A stretch of DNA of 64,000 nt from JAAOIF01 sp965217125 (GTDB taxonomy: Bacteria; Pseudomonadota; Gammaproteobacteria; PS1; Pseudothioglobaceae). The stretch lies in NCBI GenBank assembly GCA_965217125.1, contig OZ244244.1, positions 1,736,001 through 1,800,000 on the forward strand, in the 5' to 3' direction. A program made the translations under genes and the position numbers. The notes below the pieces were generated by a model, which had not been told where the DNA came from, made no database searches, and worked only from the letters and a program-made list of their open reading frames with translations. Shown here in pieces: positions 34,949 to 43,154 of this stretch (the first letter of the stretch is position 1; every line of letters begins with the position of its first letter).

Positions 34949-36523
34949 TTATTGTTCTTTTAAATGAAATATAATTTCTGCATAACTGCCCCTGCTTTTT
35001 TCAACGCGATTTAACACTGGTCTTTTGTATTGATTAACAATTTGCATATTTGCCAATTTAGCGATATTTGGATATAAATTATATTTATCGTTAGCAACCA
35101 AAAACACATCATAATCCGCTTTTAAAAATCGCTTGCAATTATTTAGCACAGCAGAAATTGCTTGAGTGTAAGATTCACGAGCTTGCTTGCCTTGCCCATT
35201 ATACAGTGCGCCTATTTCTAACTGGTCTTGGCGTTCAAAGCCAAATAAATCATAGGCATAGGCATGTTGTTCGTGGTAATTTATCAGCCCAACATAAGGC
35301 GGTGAGGCAAAAATTCCAGCAATTTTATTGTCGTTAGTTAAATTTGGTAAATGATTTTTTAATATTGTCGTTAAGTCAACTTTTCTACTATCGCCAACCA
35401 AACATTTCTGCCAAGTGTTGGTTTTTAAGGTGCTAAATTGCTCAATTCTTTTGAGGCTATCGTTAATATATCTTTGCCACCAATTAGTGATAGAAAATAA
35501 TGGCTTGCAGATTTTGCCGTGTTTTTTGCAATAATAAGTTGTGGTTGTCGGCTGTTTTAAGGTGCCTAAATCAGCGTGAGTTGTTGCCCGACAGGAGCGC
35601 ATTGTGCGACTTAAAACCAAAGCTAATATCCTTTTTGTAGCTGGATTTTGCAGCGCTTGGATTTGTTTAAAAACCAAGTTTATCTCATCTCTGGTTACTT
35701 GTAAAAACCATTTATCTAAAAATGATTGATGGTTTTCTTGGTGTAATTTAATGCCATATTGTTTAATTAATTTTTTATAAATTATTAAAAATTCATCTGC
35801 TTTTTGAGCGCCATATTTTTTTTCATTAATGGTTTTTTGATGAACCCTATATTTAAAATCAGGCGAGGGGAAAAACTGATTATTAAACCGTTTTAATTCG
35901 TCCAACAAGCTTTCTTCAAAAACTAAATTGTTGTTTTGTTGCACAAATGTTTTTAAATTCTGCGTAATTTTAGCGGCAGTATTTTTAATATCAGCAAGGT
36001 CATACTCACCAATTTTTGTATTACTAATAAAAGCATTAAACGCCGAAACATCAATGCCAATAGCGTTTAAGCCTAATTCATTTGCTTGCACTAAGGTGGT
36101 CCCGCTACCACAAAAAGGGTCTAAAACCGTATCACCTTTTTTAAAAAACACCTGTGTTTTAAAATTATCAGTATGTTCGTCTAAAAAATACTCAACTAAT
36201 TGCGGGATAAATTTACCCTTATAAGAATGAAGCCTGTGCACATGTTTAGTGGTTTGCGCTTCTTTGTATTGTGAAAATGACAGCTTCCAGTTTAAATCAT
36301 GCCCGAGTTTTTGCTTGCAAATATCTTCTTTGGTTGCGAGGTTTTGTTGGTAGTATTGTTTTAATTCAGGGCGATTAACAATCACTCCATTTTGATTTGA
36401 ATTTTTAGCAATTCTGCCGTATTGTAACAAATAAGATATATTAGACGGGGTAACAATTCTGCCGCTATATTCTGAGGCCCAAACGCTTGCCTCCTTGATG
36501 GTCATTAAATCTTTGCTAAACAT
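34949..36523 (-). CDS. DNA methyltransferase (amino type) partnering the TdeIII-like nuclease
   Basis: AdoMet-binding motif DPFCGSGTTL (about residue 132) precedes the catalytic SPPY (about residue 406), an order unlike the beta class, with a long insert between that includes a possible zinc site (YYCKKHGKICKP). SPPY suggests N4-cytosine or N6-adenine, not 5-methylcytosine, modification. Residues 1-50 (TIKEASVWASEYSGRIVTPSNISYLL) look like a MerR/excisionase-style helix-turn-helix that might allow self-regulation. The gene starts 1 bp after the FKBP stop. Target site is not readable. Confidence 0.8.
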   Translation of the reverse strand: MFSKDLMTIKEASVWASEYSGRIVTPSNISYLLQYGRIAKNSNQNGVIVNRPELKQYYQQNLATKEDICKQKLGHDLNWKLSFSQYKEAQTTKHVHRLHSYKGKFIPQLVEYFLDEHTDNFKTQVFFKKGDTVLDPFCGSGTTLVQANELGLNAIGIDVSAFNAFISNTKIGEYDLADIKNTAAKITQNLKTFVQQNNNLVFEESLLDELKRFNNQFFPSPDFKYRVHQKTINEKKYGAQKADEFLIIYKKLIKQYGIKLHQENHQSFLDKWFLQVTRDEINLVFKQIQALQNPATKRILALVLSRTMRSCRATTHADLGTLKQPTTTTYYCKKHGKICKPLFSITNWWQRYINDSLKRIEQFSTLKTNTWQKCLVGDSRKVDLTTILKNHLPNLTNDNKIAGIFASPPYVGLINYHEQHAYAYDLFGFERQDQLEIGALYNGQGKQARESYTQAISAVLNNCKRFLKADYDVFLVANDKYNLYPNIAKLANMQIVNQYKRPVLNRVEKSRGSYAEIIFHLKEQ

Positions 36524-36524
36524 A

Positions 36525-36851
36525 TTATCGTATCACCAATAATTCAACCTCAAAAATCAGTGTGGCATTAGGTGGAATAACATTGCCAGCGCCCATTTCT
36601 CCATAGGCGAGTTTTGCGGGGATGGTGAGTTTGCGCTTGCCGCCTACGCACAATCCAGCTACGCCTTGGTCCCAGCCGAGAATAACTTGCCCTACGCCTA
36701 AGGTGAAGTCAAATGGTTCGTTTCTATCAACGCTGGAATCAAACTTTTTGCCGTTGGTGAGCCAGCCGCTGTAGTGCATCGAGACTTTATCGCCTGCTTT
36801 ACAAGCGCTGCCTGTGCCTAATTCTAAATCTTCAATGATTAAATCTGCCAT
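36525..36851 (-). CDS. FKBP-type peptidyl-prolyl isomerase
   Basis: Single FKBP domain of 108 residues for catalysed proline isomerisation in protein folding. Typical elements: GDKVSMHYSGWLTNGKKFDSS, FTLGVGQVILGWDQGV, GGKRKLTIPAKLAYG and a final VIPPNATLIFEVELL. There is no signal peptide, so it should act in the cytoplasm. It overlaps the upstream small gene by a few bases and is followed after 1 bp by the methyltransferase gene. Confidence 0.93.
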   Translation of the reverse strand: MADLIIEDLELGTGSACKAGDKVSMHYSGWLTNGKKFDSSVDRNEPFDFTLGVGQVILGWDQGVAGLCVGGKRKLTIPAKLAYGEMGAGNVIPPNATLIFEVELLVIR

Positions 36852-37045
36852 TTTATTTTATTGATGTAGGCAATCTTTTTTTTGCTTGCCTCTTTTTTTA
36901 AAAAAATTAAAATATCGTTATCTATCCTCATAGAGGTTGGTATTTTTTTTGGCTGATAAAACCTACCACGAATGCCACCGCTAAAATCATAATGTTTTGG
37001 CAGTTCAAAATCGTCATAAATTGCTCTTTGTTCAATAGTTTTCAT
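36839..37045 (-). CDS. Small antitoxin-like (BrnA/CopG-type) protein
   Basis: A 68-residue basic protein. HYDFSGGIRGRFYQP followed by IPTSMRIDNDILIFLKKEASKKK resembles antitoxins whose 'YDFS.G.RG' region precedes a ribbon-helix-helix DNA-binding domain. The second helix seems cut short: after an A8 run the frame reads IAYINKIKWQI and stops inside the FKBP start. No toxin gene is adjacent, so it may be an orphan or decayed antitoxin. The ATG at 37045 is preferred over a GTG two codons earlier. Confidence 0.5.
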   Translation of the reverse strand: MKTIEQRAIYDDFELPKHYDFSGGIRGRFYQPKKIPTSMRIDNDILIFLKKEASKKKIAYINKIKWQI

Positions 37046-37064
37046 AAACACCTTTTTCTTGTAA

Positions 37065-37853
37065 TTACATTGTCAATACTAAATGATAAGAGCCAAATTT
37101 TCTAATGTTTAAAACGCCCGTATCCAACAGTAAATATTGCCCCTTAATGCCTTGTAAAACAGATTCAATAATCGGGGTTTTGTCAAAACTTAATGAGGTA
37201 ATTTTACTGGGATATTGACGCACTGGATAGCCAATTTCTAAAGTTGCCTGATTTAGCACAGTTGCGCCGGTGGTGTCGATTTTGCCTAATAAATCATCTC
37301 TAATGGCGGCTAAATCTAAGTATTCCACCTCATTTTTTAGCATTTTGCGCCAATTGGTTTTATCGCTCACAAATTGTTTTAATGCCATTTCAAATTGACC
37401 AGATAAAATGCGACTTTCCACTTCAAGTATCGGCACAGCACACACCGCGCCTTGGTCAATCCAGCGGTCGGGAATATTGCTTTTGCGGGTGATGCCAACC
37501 TTGACCCCAGAGGAATTTGCCAAATACACAATATGCGGCACAAAGCAGTTATTCAAACCCCAATCAGGCTCACGGCAAGTGCCAAGATGATAATGGCAAG
37601 TCTCAGGCTTCATAATGCACAAATCACAACGCGCCAAACGCTGACAACAAGGAAAGCAAAAGCCTTGCGAATAACTTTTACGGGTAGTATTGCCGCAGTT
37701 TGAACAAACAATTTGCCCATTAAATTCAAACCTTATTTTTTGCCCAATTAAGCCGTTCATAGCAAGCAAATCATCGCCAATCGGCAGTTGGTATTGTGCC
37801 TGTCCATTCACAAGCGAGACTTGCATTTTTTGAATATGTCCGCGGTGTTGCAT
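37065..37853 (-). CDS. DUF2797 protein with zinc-ribbon-like cysteines
   Basis: Matches DUF2797: a cysteine-rich middle (C50xxC53, C66xxC69, C76xxC79, then CHYH and C93) likely binding zinc, followed by IVYLANSSGVKVGITR, which resembles the start of a GIY-YIG-like fold. Function of the family is unknown. The ATG follows the stop of the upstream pentapeptide gene with no gap (TAA|ATG), so translation is probably coupled. A 44-codon copy of its 5' end survives at 39528-39662, showing that this gene and the pentapeptide gene were duplicated together. Confidence 0.8.
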   Translation of the reverse strand: MQHRGHIQKMQVSLVNGQAQYQLPIGDDLLAMNGLIGQKIRFEFNGQIVCSNCGNTTRKSYSQGFCFPCCQRLARCDLCIMKPETCHYHLGTCREPDWGLNNCFVPHIVYLANSSGVKVGITRKSNIPDRWIDQGAVCAVPILEVESRILSGQFEMALKQFVSDKTNWRKMLKNEVEYLDLAAIRDDLLGKIDTTGATVLNQATLEIGYPVRQYPSKITSLSFDKTPIIESVLQGIKGQYLLLDTGVLNIRKFGSYHLVLTM

Positions 37854-39470
37854 TTAATTCCTCTTTTTGTATTGTTTAATCCATTGTTGCGCTTGTTGTT
37901 TGTTATAACTACCAGTTTTTGCTCCGCTTAAATCTAAGGCGTCACCTGCGTTTTTAATGCGTTCGATTGCATCTTCAATCCAAGGCTTATTTATTTTTCT
38001 AAGCTCGGCAATGATTGATTTTTTCTGCTGTTCATCTAAGGGTTCGTATTGTTTTTCTAAGATTTGTATATCTGTTTCTTTGTCAGTTTGTTGATTGATG
38101 CGTTCAACAAAGTTTAAAGAATCAAAGTGTTCGCCAACATACGCCCCTTGCAACTCTGCCTCATCCAAATTCGCCCCTTGCAACTGTGCCGCACCCAAAT
38201 TCGCCCCTTGCAACTGTGCCGCACCCAAATTCGCCCCTTGCAACTGTGCCGCACTCAAATTCGCCCCTTGCAACTCTGCCTCATCCAAATTCGCCCCTTG
38301 CAACTCTGCCCCAAACAAATTCGCCCCTTGCAACTGTGCCGCACCCAAACTCGCCCCTTGCAAATCCACCACACGCAAATCCACCCCTTGCAACTTTGCC
38401 CCAAACAAATCCACCCCTTGCAACTTTGCCCCAAACAAATTCGCCCCTTGCAACTGCGCCCCAAACAAATTCGCCCCTTGCAACTGCGCCCCAACCAAAC
38501 TCGCCCCTTGCAACTGCACCCCAACCAAACTCGCCCCTTGCAACTCTGCCACAATCAAATTCGCCCCTTGCAACTGCGCCCCAAACAAATTCGCCCCTTG
38601 CAACTGCACCCCACGCAAATTAGCCCCTTGCAATCTTGCATCACTGAAGTTTATATTGATGAGGGTGCTATTAGAAAAATTGGCATATTTAAAAGAACGA
38701 TTGCTTAAATCAAAGGCTGGCTGATAAAATGCTAAGCTGTTATGTTTTTCTTTGTCTAAATTTTGCAAAACTAATAACCTGTCTCGATCAAAATCGACTA
38801 ATTGCTCACCTGATAGAGATAGTTGTGGATACCATTTTGTTGGCAATATATCTATTGCAATTGTAATTTGTATGATAATTGCAATAAAGACAAAAGTAAA
38901 TGGCGTACTAACAAGGTATTTAAACTCTCGCCAGATAAATGAAATAACAATAAATGAAATAACAATATAAGTATCAACTATTAGATAAAAAATATGTAAA
39001 AAACTGATTAGTGAATTTTGGTAAGCGTTAAAACGCCACCAAAATAAATACAGGGTAATTAATGGCAAAAAATACAATACAAAAAATACAAAAAATTTGA
39101 TAATTTTCTGAAATGGATCATCTTTACTTAGTGCAATAAAATCAAAAATTCCAGCAGAGAGAAATTTGTTAGAATCAGTATTACTATTTATTTCTTTCAA
39201 ATTGTCAATATGTTTGTTAAACAAATACAACATATTAAAATGAGCAAGAATAATAAATATAGGCATTACTATATAAAAAGCAAGCAGTGGCAATTCAACC
39301 CCTAATAATGGTAACTTAATGCCGGTTGTAAAAAATAAATCTTTATCTGTCGTTGCTAAAACAGCCAATAAACAATAAGTAACCAGCGATAAGAAAAACA
39401 AAATACGATTACGATTTTGTTTCATCGCTTCTAGTATAAGCGCTTGATTTTGTTCAGTTGGTGTTGTCAT
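37854..39470 (-). CDS. Membrane-anchored pentapeptide-repeat protein A
   Basis: The 538 residues have three parts. Residues about 20-220 contain several hydrophobic segments, so the protein should be membrane-bound. Residues about 260-450 are pentapeptide repeats in decapeptide form (LQGANLxxAQ), which build a right-handed beta helix. The last 90 residues are a charged domain (YEPLDEQQKKSIIAEL ... QQWIKQYKKRN) shared with protein B. The repeats correspond to about 17 nearly identical 30-bp DNA units (38141-38640), a sign of recent expansion. The role is unknown. Some pentapeptide proteins shield gyrase, but nothing here shows that. Confidence 0.9.
   Translation of the reverse strand: MTTPTEQNQALILEAMKQNRNRILFFLSLVTYCLLAVLATTDKDLFFTTGIKLPLLGVELPLLAFYIVMPIFIILAHFNMLYLFNKHIDNLKEINSNTDSNKFLSAGIFDFIALSKDDPFQKIIKFFVFFVLYFLPLITLYLFWWRFNAYQNSLISFLHIFYLIVDTYIVISFIVISFIWREFKYLVSTPFTFVFIAIIIQITIAIDILPTKWYPQLSLSGEQLVDFDRDRLLVLQNLDKEKHNSLAFYQPAFDLSNRSFKYANFSNSTLININFSDARLQGANLRGVQLQGANLFGAQLQGANLIVAELQGASLVGVQLQGASLVGAQLQGANLFGAQLQGANLFGAKLQGVDLFGAKLQGVDLRVVDLQGASLGAAQLQGANLFGAELQGANLDEAELQGANLSAAQLQGANLGAAQLQGANLGAAQLQGANLDEAELQGAYVGEHFDSLNFVERINQQTDKETDIQILEKQYEPLDEQQKKSIIAELRKINKPWIEDAIERIKNAGDALDLSGAKTGSYNKQQAQQWIKQYKKRN
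38141..38640. repeat. 30-bp tandem DNA repeats coding the pentapeptides of protein A
   Basis: The word CGCCCCTTGCAAC recurs every 30 bp in about 17 copies with few changes. Because the unit length is divisible by three and lacks stops, several other frames also stay open here; these are by-products. Such near-identity invites slippage and copy-number change. Confidence 0.9.
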
Positions 39471-39479
39471 AATAGGCGG

Positions 39480-39495
39480 TTATTGGTCGCAATAA
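39480..39495. promoter_or_regulatory. Hairpin just before pentapeptide gene A
   Basis: TTATTG-GTCG-CAATAA is a perfect 6-bp stem with a four-base loop, ending 9 bp before the gene A start on the minus strand. It could affect translation or be an operator. Role unknown. Confidence 0.3.
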
Positions 39496-39527
39496 CAATG
39501 TTTGCACTTTTAAATTTTAGCATAGCT

Positions 39528-39662
39528 TTAATCGCAAATAAGTAGTTGTTGACCGATTAAGCCGTTCATAGCAAGCAAATCATCGCCAATCAGCAGTTGG
39601 TATTGTGCCTGTCCATTCACAAGCGAGACTTGTATTTTTTGAATATGTCCGCGGTGTTGCAT
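39528..39662 (-). pseudogene. Truncated DUF2797 gene (5' fragment)
   Basis: Reading from ATG at 39662 gives 44 codons; the first 38 differ from the intact DUF2797 protein at only two positions (10 and 24), then the sequence diverges and stops. The fragment follows the stop of pentapeptide gene B with the same TAA|ATG junction seen between gene A and the intact DUF2797 gene. It is the scar of a segmental duplication. Confidence 0.9.
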
Positions 39663-41090
39663 TTAGTGTTCTTTGTATTGTTCAATCCATTGTTGTGCTT
39701 GTTGTTCATCATAACTGTCAGTTTCTGCTTTGCTTAAATCTAAGGTATCACCTGCATTTTCAATGCGCTCAATTGCACTTTCAGTCCAATATTTATTTAT
39801 TTTGCTAAGCTCGGCAATTATTTTTTCTTTTTGTTCAGCCTCTAAGGGTTCGTATTGTTTCTTTAAGGAGTTTGTATCCGTTTTTTTGTTAGTTTGTTGA
39901 TTGATGCGTTTAACAAAGTTTAAAGAATCAAAGGATTCGCCAACATACGCCCCTTGCAAATTCGCCCCACCCAAATACGCCGCTTGCAACTGTGCCCCAT
40001 TCAAATCCACCCCTTGCAACTGTGCCCCACTCAAATCCGCCCCTTGCAACTGTGCATAACGCAAATCCACTCCTTGCAACTGTGCATAACGCAAATCCGC
40101 CCCTTGCAACCTTGCCACAAGCAAATCCGCTCCTTGCAACTGCGCCCTATACAAATCTGCCCCTTGCAACTCTGTCTCACGCAAATCCGCTCCTTGCAAC
40201 TGCGCCCCACCCAAATACGCCCCTTGCAACTCTGTCTTACGCAAATTCGCCCCTTGCAACTTTGCCCAACGCAAATCCACCTTTTGCAACTGTGCCCTAT
40301 TCAAATACGCTCCTTGCAGATTAGCATTAGACAAATTCAAGAATTTTCCAAAGTCTTTATGACGCATATATTTTTTCGATAAATTCACTCCAACCAAGCT
40401 AATAGTGGCGGTCGGGAAATTGTGGCTAATTAACAAGTTAAACCAATCTTCTTTAACAATACGATTAAGTTGCTTGCACAGTGGGTTGTCATCAATGGCT
40501 TGTTTAATGGCCTGTTTATGTTTAACGGTTAATTTGTCATTATTTGCAACTTGTTGTAATATTTTTGTGTGTTGGGTGCTGAGCTCTGAGGCAAAAATCT
40601 CAAATGCACCACGGCGAAAATTTTGTCCGTATTCACCTTTTAGATAGTCTCTAAGCGAATGCAATGCAGAAATTTGTAAAGCAATATTATCGTCTGTATT
40701 GTCGGTTGCCCATTCTTGTAGTTGTTGAAACTCTTTAAGGTTGGTATCTTTGCGTTGGTTGTTAATTTCATGTAAACGCGAGGCATCGCGAAATGCCCAA
40801 ATGGCAAAAAATATCGGAGCAGTAATAATTAAATGAGACAGTTTAATAAAAGATGTATCTGTATTGTTTGTAAGTTGCGTTGCCCAATGGGGTATCCAGC
40901 CATCCCAATATATTAATTTAAACCAGTTCATTAGACCAAATGTTAAAATTGTTGCTAATAAAACCCAAATAGCACGCTTGAGTGTCGTAGGGGGTTTGCT
41001 AATATTAGTGTGTTTTTTGCTTAACCGTCTAATTTCCAAATAATGCAGTAAATACGCTACAGGGGGAAGCTTTGCAAGAAAATTCATCAT
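39663..41090 (-). CDS. Membrane-anchored pentapeptide-repeat protein B
   Basis: A 475-residue relative of protein A. The N-terminus differs: two hydrophobic segments at about 40-65 and 85-105, then a soluble region with LQISALHSLRDYLKGEYGQNFRRGAFEIF, a sequence type often preceding pentapeptide repeats. The repeats (about residues 260-380) are the same LQGAxL decapeptides, and the final 90 residues closely match protein A (EPLEAEQKEKIIAEL ... QQWIEQYKEH). The start overlaps the purC stop in ATGATGA, so it probably depends on purC transcription. Function unknown. Confidence 0.9.
   Translation of the reverse strand: MMNFLAKLPPVAYLLHYLEIRRLSKKHTNISKPPTTLKRAIWVLLATILTFGLMNWFKLIYWDGWIPHWATQLTNNTDTSFIKLSHLIITAPIFFAIWAFRDASRLHEINNQRKDTNLKEFQQLQEWATDNTDDNIALQISALHSLRDYLKGEYGQNFRRGAFEIFASELSTQHTKILQQVANNDKLTVKHKQAIKQAIDDNPLCKQLNRIVKEDWFNLLISHNFPTATISLVGVNLSKKYMRHKDFGKFLNLSNANLQGAYLNRAQLQKVDLRWAKLQGANLRKTELQGAYLGGAQLQGADLRETELQGADLYRAQLQGADLLVARLQGADLRYAQLQGVDLRYAQLQGADLSGAQLQGVDLNGAQLQAAYLGGANLQGAYVGESFDSLNFVKRINQQTNKKTDTNSLKKQYEPLEAEQKEKIIAELSKINKYWTESAIERIENAGDTLDLSKAETDSYDEQQAQQWIEQYKEH
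39948..40320. repeat. 30-bp tandem DNA repeats coding the pentapeptides of protein B
   Basis: About 13 units at 30-bp spacing built on CGCyCCTTGCAAC, more diverged between copies than those of gene A. This suggests an older or less homogenised array. Confidence 0.85.
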
Positions 41091-41965
41091 AAACTCGTCA
41101 AAATATGACTAATGGTTTGGTATTTATCTGCGGTTTTTTGCAGAATTGCCTCGGGCAATGTCGGGGCGGGTGGGGTTTTGTTCCAATCCAATGTTTGTAG
41201 GTAATCGCGGATGATTTGTTTGTCAAAACTTTTGGGGCTGCTGCCGATTTGGTAGTGTTTGGCTGACCAGAAACGCGATGAATCGGGGGTTAGCACTTCG
41301 TCCATTAGGGTGAGTTGCTGGTTTTCGTCTAAGCCAAATTCAAACTTGGTGTCGGCGATGATAACGCCGCGTTTTAAGGCGTATTCGCTGGCAAAATTGT
41401 AGAGTTCTAAGCTGATTTGTTTGATTTGTTGGGCTAAATCTGCGCCCAAAATTTGCACGGTTTGCTCAAAGCTGATATTTTCATCGTGTTGGCCCACAGC
41501 CGCTTTGTTAGAAGGGGTGTAGATTGCTTCGGGGAGTTTTTGGGCGAGTTGTAAATTATCGGGTAAATTGATGCCGCAAATCGCGCCGCTTTTTTGGTAA
41601 TCAGCCCAGCCTGAGCCGATAATATAGCCGCGCACAATGGCTTCAATTGCTAAGGGTTTGAGTTTTTTAACGATAATTGCCCGACCTGCAACTTGCTCGG
41701 CTTCTGCGGCGTTTAAAACTGTGTTTAACGGCTGGCAGCTTAGATGATTGGCAATAATATGTCGGGTTTTAGCAAACCAAAAATCAGCAACAGAAGTTAA
41801 TACAGCGCCTTTTCCAGCGATTGGCTGCTCAAACACTACATCAAAGGCACTGAGGCGGTCGGTGCTAACAATCAGCATCCGTTTATCGTCAATATTATAA
41901 ATATCACGCACCTTGCCTTTTTGTATCAGTGGCAAGCTTAAATTACTATCAAATAAGGTTTTCAC
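41087..41965 (-). CDS. purC: SAICAR synthetase
   Basis: PurC joins aspartate to CAIR in purine synthesis, using ATP. It shows KGKVRDIYNI, STDRLSAFDVVF, RGYIIGSGW, GQHDENIS and DTKFEFG. The 292 residues place it with the longer SAICAR synthetases (about 300) and not the 237-residue E. coli type. It is read towards the pentapeptide genes and overlaps the first by 4 bp. The 49-bp gap to dxr may hold its promoter, though none is clear. Confidence 0.95.
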   Translation of the reverse strand: MKTLFDSNLSLPLIQKGKVRDIYNIDDKRMLIVSTDRLSAFDVVFEQPIAGKGAVLTSVADFWFAKTRHIIANHLSCQPLNTVLNAAEAEQVAGRAIIVKKLKPLAIEAIVRGYIIGSGWADYQKSGAICGINLPDNLQLAQKLPEAIYTPSNKAAVGQHDENISFEQTVQILGADLAQQIKQISLELYNFASEYALKRGVIIADTKFEFGLDENQQLTLMDEVLTPDSSRFWSAKHYQIGSSPKSFDKQIIRDYLQTLDWNKTPPAPTLPEAILQKTADKYQTISHILTSL

Positions 41966-42014
41966 AGTCTAATGTTGAACTAAAAATAAACACTATTTTA
42001 GTTGATTTATATGC

Positions 42015-43154
42015 TTACAGCAGGCTTGTGGCAATTTGGCGCGCGTTGTGGTCATTTTGCAAAATATCCTCAAGATTATTAAGCTCTGTGGCTTCAATTT
42101 TGTTGAGTGTTTGCTCGATGATATTAGCAATCTCTAAAAAGCGAATTTTGCCATTTAAAAAAGCCTCAACCGCTATTTCATTGGCGGCGTTCAGCACGCC
42201 CATAGCATTACCGCCTTGTTTTAGCGCTGCAAATGCCAAGCCTAAACAGACAAATTTATCTAAATCTGGCTGATAAAATTCAAGCGGTGAATTATTGGCC
42301 AAATCTAGGGCCAGCACGCCAGAATCAATGCGCTGAGGATAGCCAAGGGCGTAAGCAATCACCGTGCGCATATCGGGGCTGCCAAGTTGCGCTAGGGTTG
42401 AGCCGTCAGCATAATAAACCGAAGAATGCACAATTGATTGCGGATGTATCAGCACCTCAATTTTATCTGCTGGCAAAGCAAACAGATAATGTGCCTCAAT
42501 CACCTCAAGCCCTTTGTTCATCATTGTTGTCGAATCGACCGAAATTTTACGCCCCATCGACCAATTTGGATGTGCACAGGCTTGGTCGGGGGTGATTGAT
42601 TGCAACTGGCTAATTGGCGTGTGTAGGAAGGGGCCGCCGCTGGCAGTGAGTTGAATTTTGCTTAATCCAGAGGTGCCACTTTGCAGGCATTGAAAAATTG
42701 CCGAATGTTCAGAATCCACAGGAATTAATTCAGCATTATTATCCCTAACCGCTTGCATAAAAATATCGCCAGCCAGCACCAAAGATTCTTTATTTGCTAA
42801 CATAATGCGCTTGCCCGCTTTAGCCGCTGCTAAGGCTGATGCCATACCAGTAGCGCCGACAATCGCTGCCATCACATAATCAGTATTTTGATGGGCGGCA
42901 ATCTGCTCTAATGCTGCCATGCCGCTCAGCACTTTGGTGTTATTATCGATTGCATCTGAGAGTTTTTTAGCCGCAATTTTGTTGGTCATCACTGCATAAT
43001 TGGGCTGATATTTTTGGCATAAATTTAGCATTTTTTGCCAGTTGGTATTGGCACTTAGGGCAAAGATATTGAATTTATCAGGGTGCAAATCCACCACCGC
43101 AAGCGTGCTGTTGCCGATTGAGCCGGTTGCGCCTAATATGGTGATATTTTTCAT
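42015..43154 (-). CDS. dxr: 1-deoxy-D-xylulose 5-phosphate reductoisomerase
   Basis: Dxr makes methylerythritol phosphate, the first dedicated step of non-mevalonate isoprenoid synthesis. NADPH-binding GATGSIGNSTL is at residues 8-18; LANKESLVLAG, PVDSEHSAIFQ and HPQSIVHSSV are the substrate and metal regions. Length (379) is a little under E. coli (398). It overlaps cdsA by 4 bp in the conserved uppS-cdsA-dxr order. Confidence 0.96.
   Translation of the reverse strand: MKNITILGATGSIGNSTLAVVDLHPDKFNIFALSANTNWQKMLNLCQKYQPNYAVMTNKIAAKKLSDAIDNNTKVLSGMAALEQIAAHQNTDYVMAAIVGATGMASALAAAKAGKRIMLANKESLVLAGDIFMQAVRDNNAELIPVDSEHSAIFQCLQSGTSGLSKIQLTASGGPFLHTPISQLQSITPDQACAHPNWSMGRKISVDSTTMMNKGLEVIEAHYLFALPADKIEVLIHPQSIVHSSVYYADGSTLAQLGSPDMRTVIAYALGYPQRIDSGVLALDLANNSPLEFYQPDLDKFVCLGLAFAALKQGGNAMGVLNAANEIAVEAFLNGKIRFLEIANIIEQTLNKIEATELNNLEDILQNDHNARQIATSLL

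Noticed and set aside
38095..38724. Long plus-strand frames (KFAPCNCAAP-, IRPLQLC- and NSPLAT-type repeats) opposite pentapeptide gene A, and similar ones opposite gene B
   Set aside because: A 30-bp unit without stops keeps several frames open. Only the minus frame gives the known LQGA pentapeptide pattern plus membrane and C-terminal domains.
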